From contig BDSL01000117.1 of assembly GCA_003116995.1 (NCBI GenBank), positions 234,658-298,657 of the forward strand: a stretch of DNA of 64,000 bases, in the 5' to 3' direction. This document shows positions 40,800-51,183 of the stretch, piece after piece; within the stretch, counting starts at the first letter, position 1, and the number at the start of each line of letters is the position of its first letter. This stretch comes from Yamagishiella unicocca. Lineage: Eukaryota > Chlorophyta > Chlorophyceae > Chlamydomonadales > Volvocaceae. A program made the translations under genes and the position numbers. Below the pieces are notes generated by a model that saw nothing but the letters and a program-made list of their open reading frames with translations, ran no database searches and was not told the DNA's origin.

Positions 40800-41265
40800 C
40801 CCGCTGCTTCTCGCCGCTGAGGCATCGGACCACAAGCTGAGCTTCCAGATGCAGGGCCCGGTTGGCTTTGAGCAGCGGTGAGTCACCACGAAATGTCGTT
40901 ATTTGCATGCGTTGAGGAGGGTGTGTGGCCTTGCATTTGTTGGCTTGGGACTCTAGCGATTCCTGCGTGTTGTGCTTGCCCCATGTGCGGTTGGCTGTTT
41001 GGAGTGACGTATGTTTGCCATTTGTGATATATATGGCGTCATTAAGGGACTGTGTTTTTTCCGACTGGTCTGTGTCTGCAGGTGCTGCGATGCGGCTTGC
41101 CTGTGCACCCTGCACAATGGCAGGAATGCTGATGGCGAGTACGTGTGCTTTGCGTGCGATGGCCCGTGCAAGGTCGTGGCTGTGTTCGCAGCCCAGGCGG
41201 CGGAGTTCGGCGGCGGCGAGACCACGACATCGCCACCTGCAGCGAGGCGCTGTGCAACACCCTGA
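40800..41265 (+). CDS. Cys-rich exon pair, product unknown
   Basis: Exon 5' part ends at 40,877 (EASDHKLSFQMQGPVGFEQ, donor GTGAGT). Exon 41,082-41,265 follows TCTGCAG in phase and reads RCCDAACLCTLHNGRNADGE, YVCFACDGPCKVVAVFAAQ, ending at TGA. The seven closely spaced cysteines suggest a metal-binding or disulfide module. D3 (59,833-59,910 and 60,115-60,298) appears identical. It could be the C-terminal exons of the D gene or a separate gene; I do not recognise it. Confidence 0.4.
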
Positions 41266-41293
41266 TGTCGGGAGGGACATACAAATAGATCCT

Positions 41294-41432
41294 CTTCATG
41301 CTAGGCGGTCTAGAACACCAGCCCGGTTGACGATCCGACCAGCAACCAGGACGTGCAGAACGCATCCTGCACGTCCTGGTTGCTGGTCGGATCGTCAAGC
41401 GGGCTGGTTTTGTAGGCCCCTAGCATGAAGAG
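41294..41432. repeat. Long inverted repeat (hairpin) downstream of Cys-rich exon
   Basis: A perfect 32-bp stem (41,327-41,358 against 41,367-41,398) with an 8-base loop AACGCATC. It is extended outwards by imperfect pairing (CTTCATGCTAGG against CCTAGCATGAAG) to arms of about 65 bp. Stem sequence begins TTGACGATCCGACCAGCAAC. An identical hairpin lies at 60,327-60,465. No counterpart was found in module 1, which lost this region. Confidence 0.9.
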
Positions 41433-41639
41433 CTTCTCTTTGTGGGTCCATCCCGACAGCAGGGTTAGGGGCGGGGGCGTACGGTTATTCGTGCGGTGGG
41501 GCAGCGGGAGACGGGGAAGACGGGGTGGGATGTTGTATCTGTCCTGGGATGTATCATAAAAGATGGTTCTGTCATCCATCTGCTCGCGAGACCTTTTCTG
41601 TTAAGGTCATGATACAACATGGGATCAGCGGTACAGGAG

Positions 41640-42420
41640 CAGGGGTCACAGGTGGCGGCGCGCTTCTCTAAGGAAGTCTGGACCAGCGGTGCGACGGGCG
41701 TGATTGTAAAGGACGAGGTTATGGAGTTGATCCGCGAATCCACGGCCGACAAAGCGGTGGAGGTGGTGGTCTAGCGGGCAGGCGCGGCAAGGAGCGCAGA
41801 GCAGCCCATAAGCGACCAACAGCCCGTGAATGCGAACGAACGGAGCAGTGTGCCCGGCACAAAGGAACCCGCCCTGTTGCGTGCTTTGGGAATGTTTCGT
41901 GGCATGCAGCAAGCATGGGCGTACACAGGGCGGGCGGGCGCAGACGGCAGCCACCCACCCGCCAGCCGCTAGGCGTGGCGGGAAACCCGGCAGCAGCCGG
42001 CAAGGACGGCGCGGAGGGGGCGGGCCAGGGGGTGGCCTTGCCCTTGAAGGACGCGGACAATGGCACGGAGCTTATCGACGAAGTTGCTGACGTGAAGGAT
42101 GACGGACAGAAGGCGCTGGAACTGACTGGCGAAGGTGTTGCGATGTCGAGCTCGTCGGGGTAGAGGCCGCGGAGGTCGGTGGCGGGATCGACGTAGGGGA
42201 GCTGGAGGTGGCGGGGGTGGAGGGAGAGGACGTCGGCCAGGATCCGGCGGGTGTAGCGGAAGCGGGTGAGGGTCTGGCGGGGCCGGGCAGCAGCACCAGG
42301 CGGCGGTGGTTGGACGTACTGTAGGAGGAACGGGCGAGGAAGAGGTTGGCGATGAAGGGGGCGGCGGGCGCAATGCCCATGGGAACGCCGCAGATCTGCA
42401 GGACGAGGAGGGCGCCGAAC
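41640..42420 (-). pseudogene. Reverse-transcriptase remnant in module 2
   Basis: The same RT remnant as at 18,478-19,225: minus-strand QICGVPMGIAPA then FIANLFLA, YVDPATDLRGLYPDELDIA, RLLSVILHVSNFVDKLRAI, and more 3' sequence (GLLCAPCRACPLDHHLHRF) ending near TCACAGGTGGCGGCGC. Frameshifts separate the segments. Confidence 0.6.
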
Positions 42421-42546
42421 TCCCCGTTCTCCCCGCTCTCTCCCCTCTCTTCCCCCTCTTCCTCCCTCTTCCCCCCCTTCCTCCTCCCTCTCCCCGCCCT
42501 CCAAACCCTTCCCCCCTCCCTTTCCCTTCTCCCCCACCCGGCTCAG

Positions 42547-42989
42547 TGTACCGACTGACGCTGGTCAAGGGCTGGAACATGGCGGAGCTGGCAGGGTACG
42601 CGGCGCTGGTGGACCTGTGGCTGCTGGACGCCGGGGCGGGGTGCGGCGGTTGCTGTGACTGCTGGACGCCGGGGTTGCGTGCTGGATGGCGAGAAGGGAG
42701 GGAAGGAAGGGAGGGGAAGGCGGGGTTGCTCCTGATGGCTTTGTTTCCAAGCTGTATGTGTGTGTTTCGAGTGTACTGCCTCTGGGCACAGGCGAATGCT
42801 GATGTTGATTGGCGGCATCAGGGAGGGTGGGAAACGCTTTCGTCGAAGGGACGAGAAGTGCCACCAGCAGGCACACCAAATGTGGCGGGTGGCATCACGT
42901 GCTGGAGCGAAGTACTCCATGTAATGTTACTTCGCGACATTTGCAAGGTGGCTTTTGGAAGCAACGGTAGTTGTTACGATCGTCGGTAG
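42547..42989 (+). CDS. D2: possible 3'-terminal exon
   Basis: Polypyrimidine tract and CTCAG, then VYRLTLVKGWNMAELAGYAA, LVDLWLLDAG, as in D1 and D3. The frame stays open to TAG at 42,987-42,989. TGTAA at about 42,917 may be the polyadenylation signal, in which case only the proximal part is coding. Confidence 0.4.
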
Positions 42990-44656
42990 GCTTGCGCCCC
43001 TCAACGAGCCCTGGCAGCAAGGACAGCGGTGTTGATCGCAACACCCTCCACCCTCCGCATGATCGCAACACCCTCCGCATGATCGCCTGATCGCAACACC
43101 TTCCACCCCCCACCAAGGTTGGCAAAGTGCCTACCTTGGCGGGGATGAGAGGGTCGAGCTGGGTGGGGATGAGAGGGTCAGCGGGGAGCGCGGTGATGCC
43201 CGTACTGTGGTCGGGGACCAGGGCTACCGTAGAGAGCTGCTGTTGGGATCCGCGGCTCAAACGGATAGCTTCAAAGTTAGGATACGGCATATGAACTACA
43301 ACGCGTGATGTGTGGTATGATGCTCAGCAGCATCACCCTCGTACGGCTCGGCCCAAGTAACCGACAACTGCCGGCAGTTGTGCGCCTTTCCATATCGTAA
43401 CCCGGATCTTGCATTGCTTCAGCCATTTCAAATCCAATGAACAGAGATGCGCTGCATTGCAAGCGGGAAATTCCGTGCGCTCTACACAGCGGAATGCCCC
43501 ACCGGCTGCCAGTCCCGCCATCCAGTGCTGCCACCCAGCCCGCCCGGGTGCAGGCTGGCGGGTTGCGCAGCGTACAGGTCGTTCATCGCCATCGTTGGAG
43601 GGTGACACCAGGTAGGGGAGGATCCTGGGTGGAACGCTTCGGCATGCTTCTGCATGGCTCGCATGCCAGCCTGAATGCCAGTCTTGGAATGATTCACATG
43701 TCGGTACTGGGGGCAGAGCGCCGCAACCGGCCCTGGTCAGCGGATTTCTATGAAGCCAACCCTGCTGTCGGTGCTCACCCAGATCCACAACCACACCAGC
43801 TTTGGGAACGGTGTTGGGCGCTGGTTGCTAGACTTGAACGATGTGGTAATCTATCTTCGCGCCTCCAGGACCTCCTGTCCAGCCACCCGCCCGCCGCCTC
43901 GAGTGACAGAATGCCCAGCTCGCTCCCCGGTGCAGTGGTCGCCAACCTACCGGACACCCCGCCTACTCCTCAGCCAACCTGCGCCACAAGCCACGGCACG
44001 GCGCATCAGCGGTGGCCCTCAGTGGCGGCTGTGCAGGGTAGGGCTCGCAGCTGCCTGCAGCACCACATCTGCACCACCCGGTCACACGGTTCCAAGGGCC
44101 CGCCTCCAGCGCCTGCTCCGTGGTCGCATCCCCCACACGCGGCTGCTGCCACGCCGCACTGGGTGCACTTGGTACCCTACCCTGGCGGCAAAGTGGCGTC
44201 CACCAGCGGCAAACTCACATCGCCAGTGCAATCCGGGTTTGCCTCCTATCACCGCCAGTGTCCTCCTAGCAGCGACAATTGACTAGTGTTTTTCAGTGAG
44301 CTCCAAAATGTTTTTGACGTATTGCATCCCTCACTTTTGAAGTATGAACATCTCATCGAAGTGCACGGGCATTTGCACGACGCTCGCTGCCGCTGCAGAC
44401 TTGATCATTGGTTCATTGCAAATCAGGATTGTAGAAGTCTACGTATACGATTATCGGAGCAACGTGCGAGCCTATCCATACTGCAGCAACCTGGCCTGTG
44501 TGCGCCATCACCACTCCTCACGTGCATCCTGGCGACGGTGCACTGGGAAGCTCTTTCAAGGCTGGGTGTCCACAGGATAGCATGTACTCCTGTGGGCGAG
44601 CCTTGGAGGGCAAGGCCCTTCGAAACTTGAGGGCGGACAACCCCAGCTAGCCAGAG
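42990..44656 (+). other. Conserved 5' flank of TPR-C
   Basis: Homologous to 21,475-23,086. Short direct repeats (CTCCGCATGATCGC) occur near 43,040-43,090, and the ACAGTGGTC... GGGATCCGCGGCTC block is conserved near 43,200-43,260. No confident gene. Confidence 0.4.
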
Positions 44657-45941
44657 ATGGAGGCCCTAACTGGCGCTATGGCACCGTCCGGCGATGGCGC
44701 AGCAGCTGTACCAGTGCATGAGCTCATGGTTTCCGTTTCACTCGATGAAAACCGCAGTGGCGGCAAGACCAGCGCGATGGCCCGCCCTGCCACGCACATC
44801 TCGAAGGTAAGGGCCCGGCTTGCGCGGCTGGGGCAGTACGCGGGTATGGAAGAACATGAACAATGCAGGTGATGTTGTCCCGTCTTGGCGTTGGGCGCAC
44901 CGTCTGGCTGTGGTCGCGTCTCCATGCGTAGCTCTAGAGCCTCGCTGCCGACCCTTGCCTCAGTCCTGGTGCATACGGTCTCATTTTGCGTTGAGGAACT
45001 CGGCTCGGGGCTCATCCGCCATGAGGGCAACCGTGGTATCCCAGGCGGCTGGCCCTACCACATCCCTAGGGACTTGGGAGGAGCCGCCGAAGAGGCGCCA
45101 CCTTGCAAACCAAATCGCAGCACTGGCCTCTAACAAGTCCCCCGCTCTAACCCCGCACTCTGTTGGCTCTCAGGCCGCGGTGTCCCTAGCCTGGCTGCAG
45201 CGGTTTGTCAAGGACAACCGGATTCGTGAGCTCGGCCTGAACTCGGGGCAGCTGGTTAAGCAGATCATCAAACCACGGACGTCTAGCTATGGGTGCCGCT
45301 TCTTTGAGTGCCTCTTCCCTGAGCGCCGCTCTGCTGATTGCCGCTTCACTGACGGGATGCTGCGAGACCCGGCCCTTCAAGGCGCTGTGTCCCAGGGCCG
45401 GCCGTTCTTCTTCGTCAGCCACATCTGGTCCCGGCCCTTTGCGGAGACGTTGGACATGGTGGTTAAACACTTTGAGCCTGAGCGGCAGAAGGCGTGGAGG
45501 CGGAAGGACGGCCAGCCGCTGCTGCCCCTGGCTGCCGACGAGGTGTTTGTGTGGTTCGACATGTTTGCTGTGGTGAGTATGACAATCCGTGGTGCCGTAC
45601 AGCAATGGTGCGCATGTGCGCAGGTCCCGGGGTTGTGGTCGCAATGTCCTGCCAACCAGAGTTAACGGAAGTAACTGCCCTGCTGTGGTCCAACCACCCC
45701 TCCCGCACCTTTCTGCTCGCTGCCCTCCCAGAACCAGCACAAGGGTAGTCAGAAAAATGGTGATTTGGCGGCGCTGTTGGAGGCTGTCCACGACGCGGAG
45801 GAGACCCTCATGGTCCTGGACCCAGAAGGTACCCTGCTCACCCGCATCTGGTGCCTGTACGAGGCGTGGCAGAGCAGCAAGGCGGGGGGCAACAAGCTGC
45901 GGATGCTGTCGTACGGACTCGACTTCAAGAAGCTCGAAAAG
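44657..45941 (+). CDS. TPR-C exons 1-3: leader plus TIR-like domain
   Basis: Exons 44,657-44,806, 45,174-45,572 and 45,732-45,941, with the same splice phases as TPR-B. The TIR-like motifs are retained: FFFVSHIWSRPFAETLDMVV, DEVFVWFDMFAVNQHKG, ETLMVLDPEGTLLTRIWCLY. Relative to TPR-B, exon 2 carries a seven-codon net gain with CLFPERRSADCRF near its middle, and SHTW has become SHIW. Exon 3 gains one codon (SQKNGD). Differences keep the frame, so the N-terminal half looks functional although exon 4 has a nonsense codon. Confidence 0.7.
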
Positions 45942-46169
45942 GTCGGTACTGAAGGGCAGGGGGGGCCTAGTGACAGGGGCTAGGGGGCCGAGTGGAGGGC
46001 AGAGGGTTCGGGCATAGTGTCAAAGGAAGGGGGAGGGGGACGAAAGGGCTGGCTGTTGACACCACCTCAATGATGATGGCAAGGGGGAGCTGCGGCGAGG
46101 GGAGGGAAGGAAGGGGGTGCAGTGGAAGGGGTTACCGTAGTTATGAGGACGCGCGCCGTGGGTGGGGTG

Positions 46170-46930
46170 GGGCCAGCGTTACGGGACAGGGTGGGGTCGG
46201 TGTTACGGGACAGGGTGGGGTCGGTGTTACGGGACAGGGTGGGGTCGGTGTTACGGGACAGGGTGGGGTCGGTGTTACGGGACAGGGTGGGGTCGGTGTT
46301 ACGGGACAGGGTGGGGTCGGCTTTACAGGACAGGGTGGGGTCGGTGTTACAGGACAGGGTGGGGTCGGTGTTACAGGACAGGGTGGGGTCGGTGTGACGG
46401 GACAGGGTGGGTTCGGTGTTACGGGACAGGGTGGGATTGGTGTTACAGGACAGGGTGGGGTCGGTGTTACAGGACAGGGTGGGGTCGGTGTTACAGGACA
46501 GGGTGGGGTCGGTGTTACAGGACAGGGTGGGGTCGGTGTTACAGGACAGGGTGGGGTCGGTGTTACAGGACAGGGTGGGGTCGGTGTTACGGGACAGGGT
46601 GGGGTCGGCGTGACGGGACAGGGTGGGGTCGGTGTTACAGGACAGGGTGGGGTCGGTGTTACGGGACAGGGTGGGTTCGATGTTACGGGACAGGGTGGGG
46701 TCGGCGTGACGGGACAGGGTGGGGTCGGTGTTACAGGACAGGGTGGGGTCGGTGTTACAGGACAGGGTGGGGTCGGTGTTACAGGACAGGGTGGGGTCGG
46801 TGTTACAGGACAGGGTGGGGTCGGTGTTACAGGACAGGGTGGGGTCGGTGTTACGGGACAGGGTGGGGTCGGTGCTACAGGACAAGGTGGGGTCGGTGTT
46901 ACAGGACAGGGTGGGGTCGGTGTTGGGATC
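46170..46930. repeat. 24-bp minisatellite in TPR-C intron 3
   Basis: About 31 units of GGTGTTACAGGACAGGGTGG plus GGTC, the longest of the three intron arrays. The element fragment and G-rich array that follow it in TPR-A and TPR-B are reduced here to about 75 bp. As a result an open frame runs from 45,992 through the array and into exon 4. Confidence 0.9.
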
Positions 46931-47185
46931 AGCGTCACAGGAAAGGGGCGGTCACAGATGCTAAAGACTCTAAATCTCCTGCGTCGAGACGACAGGAAGC
47001 GAGGACCCCGCGCGACGCAAGGAAACGTTTCACGGAACCGGTGGGAGGGGCAAGGGGGCAGGGGGGGGGGACGGGAGATTGCAGGAAACGGAAAGGTCAG
47101 GGTAGTGGATGTACACCGGACTGGTGTCAAGATCACTTGCAACTTACCGCCGGCGGGCGCCTTCCCTTCCTCTCCTCACCCCCAG

Positions 47186-48073
47186 GTCTTTAATGAGTTG
47201 GACGTTAGCCATGCTAAGGCCAGTGTGGAGAGCGACCGAGTCCGCATTCTGGACGCCATCCGATCCGACGTTGGCGACTTGGACCTCATGACCCACCGCC
47301 TCAAGGACGCCCTGGTCGCAGGAGCGGTGGCGCAGGTGCCACCTGCGGAGTCCGAATGGACGGAGGACGTGGGCCATGAGCTCAACATAGCTGCACGGCT
47401 CAGCCAACTGTATGGGCGGCTGGCTGAGGCGGAACCACTGTACAGGCGGGCACTGGAGGGCAGCGAGCGAGTGCTGGGTGCAGACCACCCATCCACACTC
47501 ACATCGGTCAGCTGCCTGGGCTACCTGTTCCAGGCTCAGGGCAAGCTGGCTGAGGCGGAACCATTGGACAGGCGGGCACTGGAGGGCAGGCAGCGAGTGC
47601 TGGGTGCAGACCACCCAGACACACTCACATCGGTCCACAACCTGGGCCACCTGTTCGAGGCTCAGGGCAAGTTGGCTGAGGCGGAACCACTGTACAGGCG
47701 GGCACTGGAGGGCAGGCAGCGAGTGCTGGGTGCAGACCACCCAGACACACTCACATCGGTCCACAACCTGGGCCACCTGTTCGAGGCTCAGGGCAAGCTG
47801 GCTGAGGCGGAACCACTGGACAGGCGGGCACTGGAGGGCAGGCAGCGAGTGCTGGGTGCAGACCACCCAGACACACTCACATCGGTCCACAACCTGGCTG
47901 GCCTGTTCATGGCTCAGGGCAAGCTGGCTGAGGCGGAACCACTGTACAGGCGGGCACTGTAGGGCAGGCAGCGAGTGCTGGGTGCAGACCACCCAGACAC
48001 ACTCACATCGGTCAGCTGCCTGGGCTACCTGTTCCAGGCTCAGGGCAAGCTGGCTGAGGCGGAACCATTCTAG
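47186..48073 (+). pseudogene. TPR-C exon 4: five TPRs with premature stop
   Basis: Acceptor TCACCCCCAG; linker VFNELDVSHAKASVESDRV then five TPR units. In the fourth unit boundary RRALEG, GAG has become TAG (47,960-47,962), truncating the product after four repeats. The fifth unit and the normal AEAEPF-TAG end (48,071-48,073) remain in frame beyond it. Either the gene is newly inactivated, or it makes a short TIR-like protein with four TPRs (about 510 residues). Confidence 0.8.
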
Positions 48074-48099
48074 GACCTTCCCGGCCATAGCAGCCCGCG

Positions 48100-48305
48100 G
48101 TGTGTTATGGGGGGGGTTGGGGGGCGGCGGTGTGTGTGGGGGGTTTGGGGCCGGGGGCGGTGGTGTGTGTGGGGGGGGTTTGGGGCCGGGGGCGGCGGTG
48201 TGTGTTGGGGGTTTGGGGCCGGGGGCGGCGGTGTGTCTGGGGGGTTTTGGGGCCGGGGGCGGCGGTGTGTGGGGGGGGGTTTGGGGCCGGGGGCGGCGGT
48301 GTAAG
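48100..48305. repeat. G-rich minisatellite downstream of TPR-C
   Basis: About six units of GTGTGTGGGGGGTTTGGGGC plus CGGGGGCGGCG, the short form of the 28,995-30,010 array. Confidence 0.85.
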
Positions 48306-48464
48306 AGGGGGGGGGGCGGCGGCGGGAGAGGTCGGGGGGGGCCGGCGTCAGCGGGGGGTACAATAAAAGGACCGGTAACGGAGAAATAGCCTGCTGACAC
48401 CAGGACGCGCGCACATGCCACTGGTGATGTGGGAGGGGCAAGGGGGAGCGGGGAGGGGAGGCTA

Positions 48465-48802
48465 CCTGTTCAAGGCTCAGGGCAAGCTGGCTGAGGCGGG
48501 CACTGGAGGGCAGCGAGCACCACCACTGCTCTCTCCCCCACGCTTCCAGGACCTTCCCGGCCATAGCAGCCCGCTGTTCGCTGGCAGGTGGGGAAGGATG
48601 ATGGATGTGGGATGGGGGGCATTCCATGGACCCTCTATCGCCCCCCCCCCAACATTCCAATCCCCCTCCTGCCCTCCTTCACCCCTCAGGTCATGCGGCC
48701 TCTCTGACCCTCACCACCCGGCTGGACGTCCTAGCTGTGGCGGTGTACGGCGTGTACCATATGTTGTACAGCGCGGGTGTTGTACACGAGGCACTTGTGT
48801 GA
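48465..48802 (+). pseudogene. TPR relic and possible terminal exon of TPR-C
   Basis: 48,465-48,600 repeats the TPR relic seen at 30,124. Exon-like 48,690-48,802 follows TTCACCCCTCAG and reads GHAASLTLTTRLDVLAVAVY then GVYHMLYSAGVVHEALV. It lies downstream of both TAG codons, so it is unlikely to be translated with the TPR array. Confidence 0.4.
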
Positions 48803-49500
48803 AGTACGTTGGCAGTTGGGAGTGGGAGCGGAGGGGATGAGGCTTGGCTGGGCTAGGTCAGGCCAGGCGGCTGGGACTGGTTTGCCTGGGTGATCTGGTG
48901 CAGGAAGACGTCTGCATCGTGGTACGTAGGTCGCAGTGGAGGTTGTGGCTGCTGCTAGGACGGCGCCTCGAGTGAAGATGGCGGTACCATGGGACGAGGG
49001 TGTGGGCGGCAGCAGCGATGCATGTCGCCACGGAGAGCTCTTGGTGTGGTGTGGTTAGAGCGGTTGGCGGTGTCAGGTGTGGACCGAAGCAGAGGTCAGG
49101 AAGCAAGAGGAAGGTAGGAATCCATGCATGATTGCATGTGTGCCCTGCCTGCGAATCAGCAAGCAGCACGAACTGTGACGACCGGGTCATAAGCAGGAGT
49201 GTTGTGTGCGCAGTGGATATACCCGGTCGATTCAATATGTAGGAGTGTGGTGCAGCTATGTGTGGAACCATGTGGACCTGGCTGCCATCAAGGTAGTGGA
49301 GGCAGAGCAGCAGAGTGTGGGGCGGCTTGTGGCACAGCACGTCGGCAAGCATGTCGAGTAGGTTGCTGGCAAGTAAGGAACCATGTGAGCCCGGACTAAG
49401 GCAGTCCGCGACTGTCTGGAATCATTCCCACTGTTGTGTGCCCTCGGTGGGTCGTGTCCCGTGGGTCACTGAAATGTAAGCACCGATGCACCGATAGGGA
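48803..49500 (+). other. 3' region of TPR-C
   Basis: Equivalent to 30,768-31,440, with TGTAA at about 49,474 in GAAATGTAAGCACCGATGC. A 164-codon minus-strand frame (48,858-49,352) is not preserved in the module-2 copy and is rejected as a gene. Confidence 0.4.
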
Positions 49501-49539
49501 GCACCGATAGTTAGGAGCGAGTCACCTGCTGGGAGGTGG

Positions 49540-50036
49540 TTAAGCTCTGTCTGCATGTTGCACGAGTTAGGCGACCGGACCCACCATGGCCCGGCCTGGT
49601 TGAATCATCCGGGTCTTTAGACCTGGCTGCTGGAGGCTATTAAAGAATCTATTACATACACCGCCTCCCAACCATACAGACGATGAATACAAGGTGGCGG
49701 AAATAGATAGTCGACCATCCAGGTTGCCTCGCTGAGAAAGGAGGTCATGTCGGTAATAACTGCCGTTCATCGTTTCACTGTCTTTGCCTGAGGTATTTCA
49801 GGCGTACATCAAATAGCGCGACTGCTTGGCCTACACGACTTGGGGTACGGGTTGCTTGACCAGCACGATGATGATATGTGGGGGGACTACAGTAAAACCC
49901 GCGGCCTGACTCAGGCTTGGTGTACGGGGGAGGAGGGGCCGGGCGGGATGGGTAGGTTTGTGGGGGAAGCTGGAGGCAGGCCGGGCAGGCGGGTGAGGCG
50001 GCGGCGGCAGGAGCAGGCGCCTGCTGCCTGGCGGCG
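49540..50036. other. Module-3-specific segment, nothing recognised
   Basis: About 500 bp, less GC-rich than surroundings, without counterpart in modules 1 or 2. It replaces the stretch at 31,480-31,720. No open frame of note; possibly an insertion of unknown type. Confidence 0.35.
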
Positions 50037-50387
50037 GTGTGGCGCCGGTCTCCTGGCACGCATGGTGCCGGCCATAGCACGCTGTTCCCTCCCAGGCCAC
50101 CCATAAAACACCCGCTGTGGGAATACCTGATGGTCGAGGGAGGGTCACCGAAGGCCACCTTAGCGTTGCATGTGCAGCCGGGCCTTACGCAGGTGTCCAC
50201 AGTGCGGGTCATGAGGGGCACGGCGGAGCTCCCTGTCTCTAGCTGCGGTGCTCACGACTCGTGCAGCCACTCAGGCGTCCTCTGGCCCTACCTCCCTCCC
50301 GGCCGATATGTTCGGACGCGTAACGTGACTTGGATCATGACGTGTTCACTCTGGGCGGTTTGGAGTCCTCGCAGGTCGCGGTCCTAG
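50037..50387 (+). other. Open segment, possible exon of unknown gene
   Basis: After CCCTCCCAG an open frame reads HPLWEYLMVEGGSPKATLAL, HVQPGLTQVSTVRVMRGTAE, LPVSS and PYLPPGRYVRTRNVTWIMT. Its alternating hydrophobic pattern resembles a beta-sandwich, but no family is recognised. Module 1 (about 6,090-6,390) has frame-breaking indels and module 2 lacks most of it, so it is either dying or non-coding. Confidence 0.3.
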
Positions 50388-50888
50388 TCCTTAGTTGATG
50401 CGGCCCTAGGAGGCGCGTGGAACTGGCAGAACTGTGAGTGGTCTTACCCGCTTCGAGAGCGGTAGCGACCAGCCCTGGTGAGACACCACGCCTGCTGGGT
50501 TTCTGGAGGGAAGATTAGTGAGCTAAACATACGATTTGTAGCTCGTTTTCCCCCTCCTACTAACATCTTCGCAGGAAAAAAATAGTCGAAATCGATACGC
50601 TACGGCTCTGGGTACCTTCACTAAAAATGTTGGGCGTTGGGCAGGCGAGGGCAGCAGGTGTCTGATCGTATCCGGGGACATGATCTGGACCACGATATTG
50701 GTTTTTGATGACAGACTGTTCGGCCTTGCAATACTGCAAGGCCCGGCCAGGGAGCCGCCGGATAAGCATTGGCTCTTGCGGGTGTAGTTCAAGGGTGACA
50801 GCAGGAAAAGAGGGGAGAGGCGTGTCTGTGCGGTGACGTGAAGTGCAGGGGAAATGGTGGAAAGGGTGCAGCTAAGCTTGCTGACGCG

Positions 50889-50894
50889 TATAAG
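50889..50894 (+). promoter_or_regulatory. TATA-like box upstream of D3
   Basis: TATAAG in the conserved GACGCGTATAAGTAGGACGG, 295 bp before the ATG at 51,184. Confidence 0.4.
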
Positions 50895-51183
50895 TAGGAC
50901 GGCGATCCGGAAACTGATTCGCGTCGCGTGGTTAGGGAGGGGAAGGGAAAGGGGTTGGGGTGCGGTCAAGGGTTGGGAAAATGGCGGGAAAGGGTTCAGA
51001 TGTTCTCAAGGGGCATCCGCGATGTGCCAGCTGACGCATGTGGGACCGGATCAAAACGTTTCGCGCGTGCATTTAAGAGTTTGTCAGCGGGCGGGGAGAT
51101 GTGACTGCGTGTGTCGGCATCATCAGGAAAACGCTTTGGCTGGAAGGAAAGGATGAGATACATGCCGGGCTGCCTCATCCAAT

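Noticed and set aside
46067..47142. Long minus-strand frames rich in TPPCPVTP or DPTLSCNT repeats
   Set aside because: Pure translation of the 24-bp intronic minisatellite in other frames.
48858..49352. 164-codon minus-strand ORF in the 3' region of TPR-C
   Set aside because: The module-2 copy (30,824-31,298) is split by stops and frameshifts, and the plus-strand 3' UTR interpretation with TGTAA is simpler.
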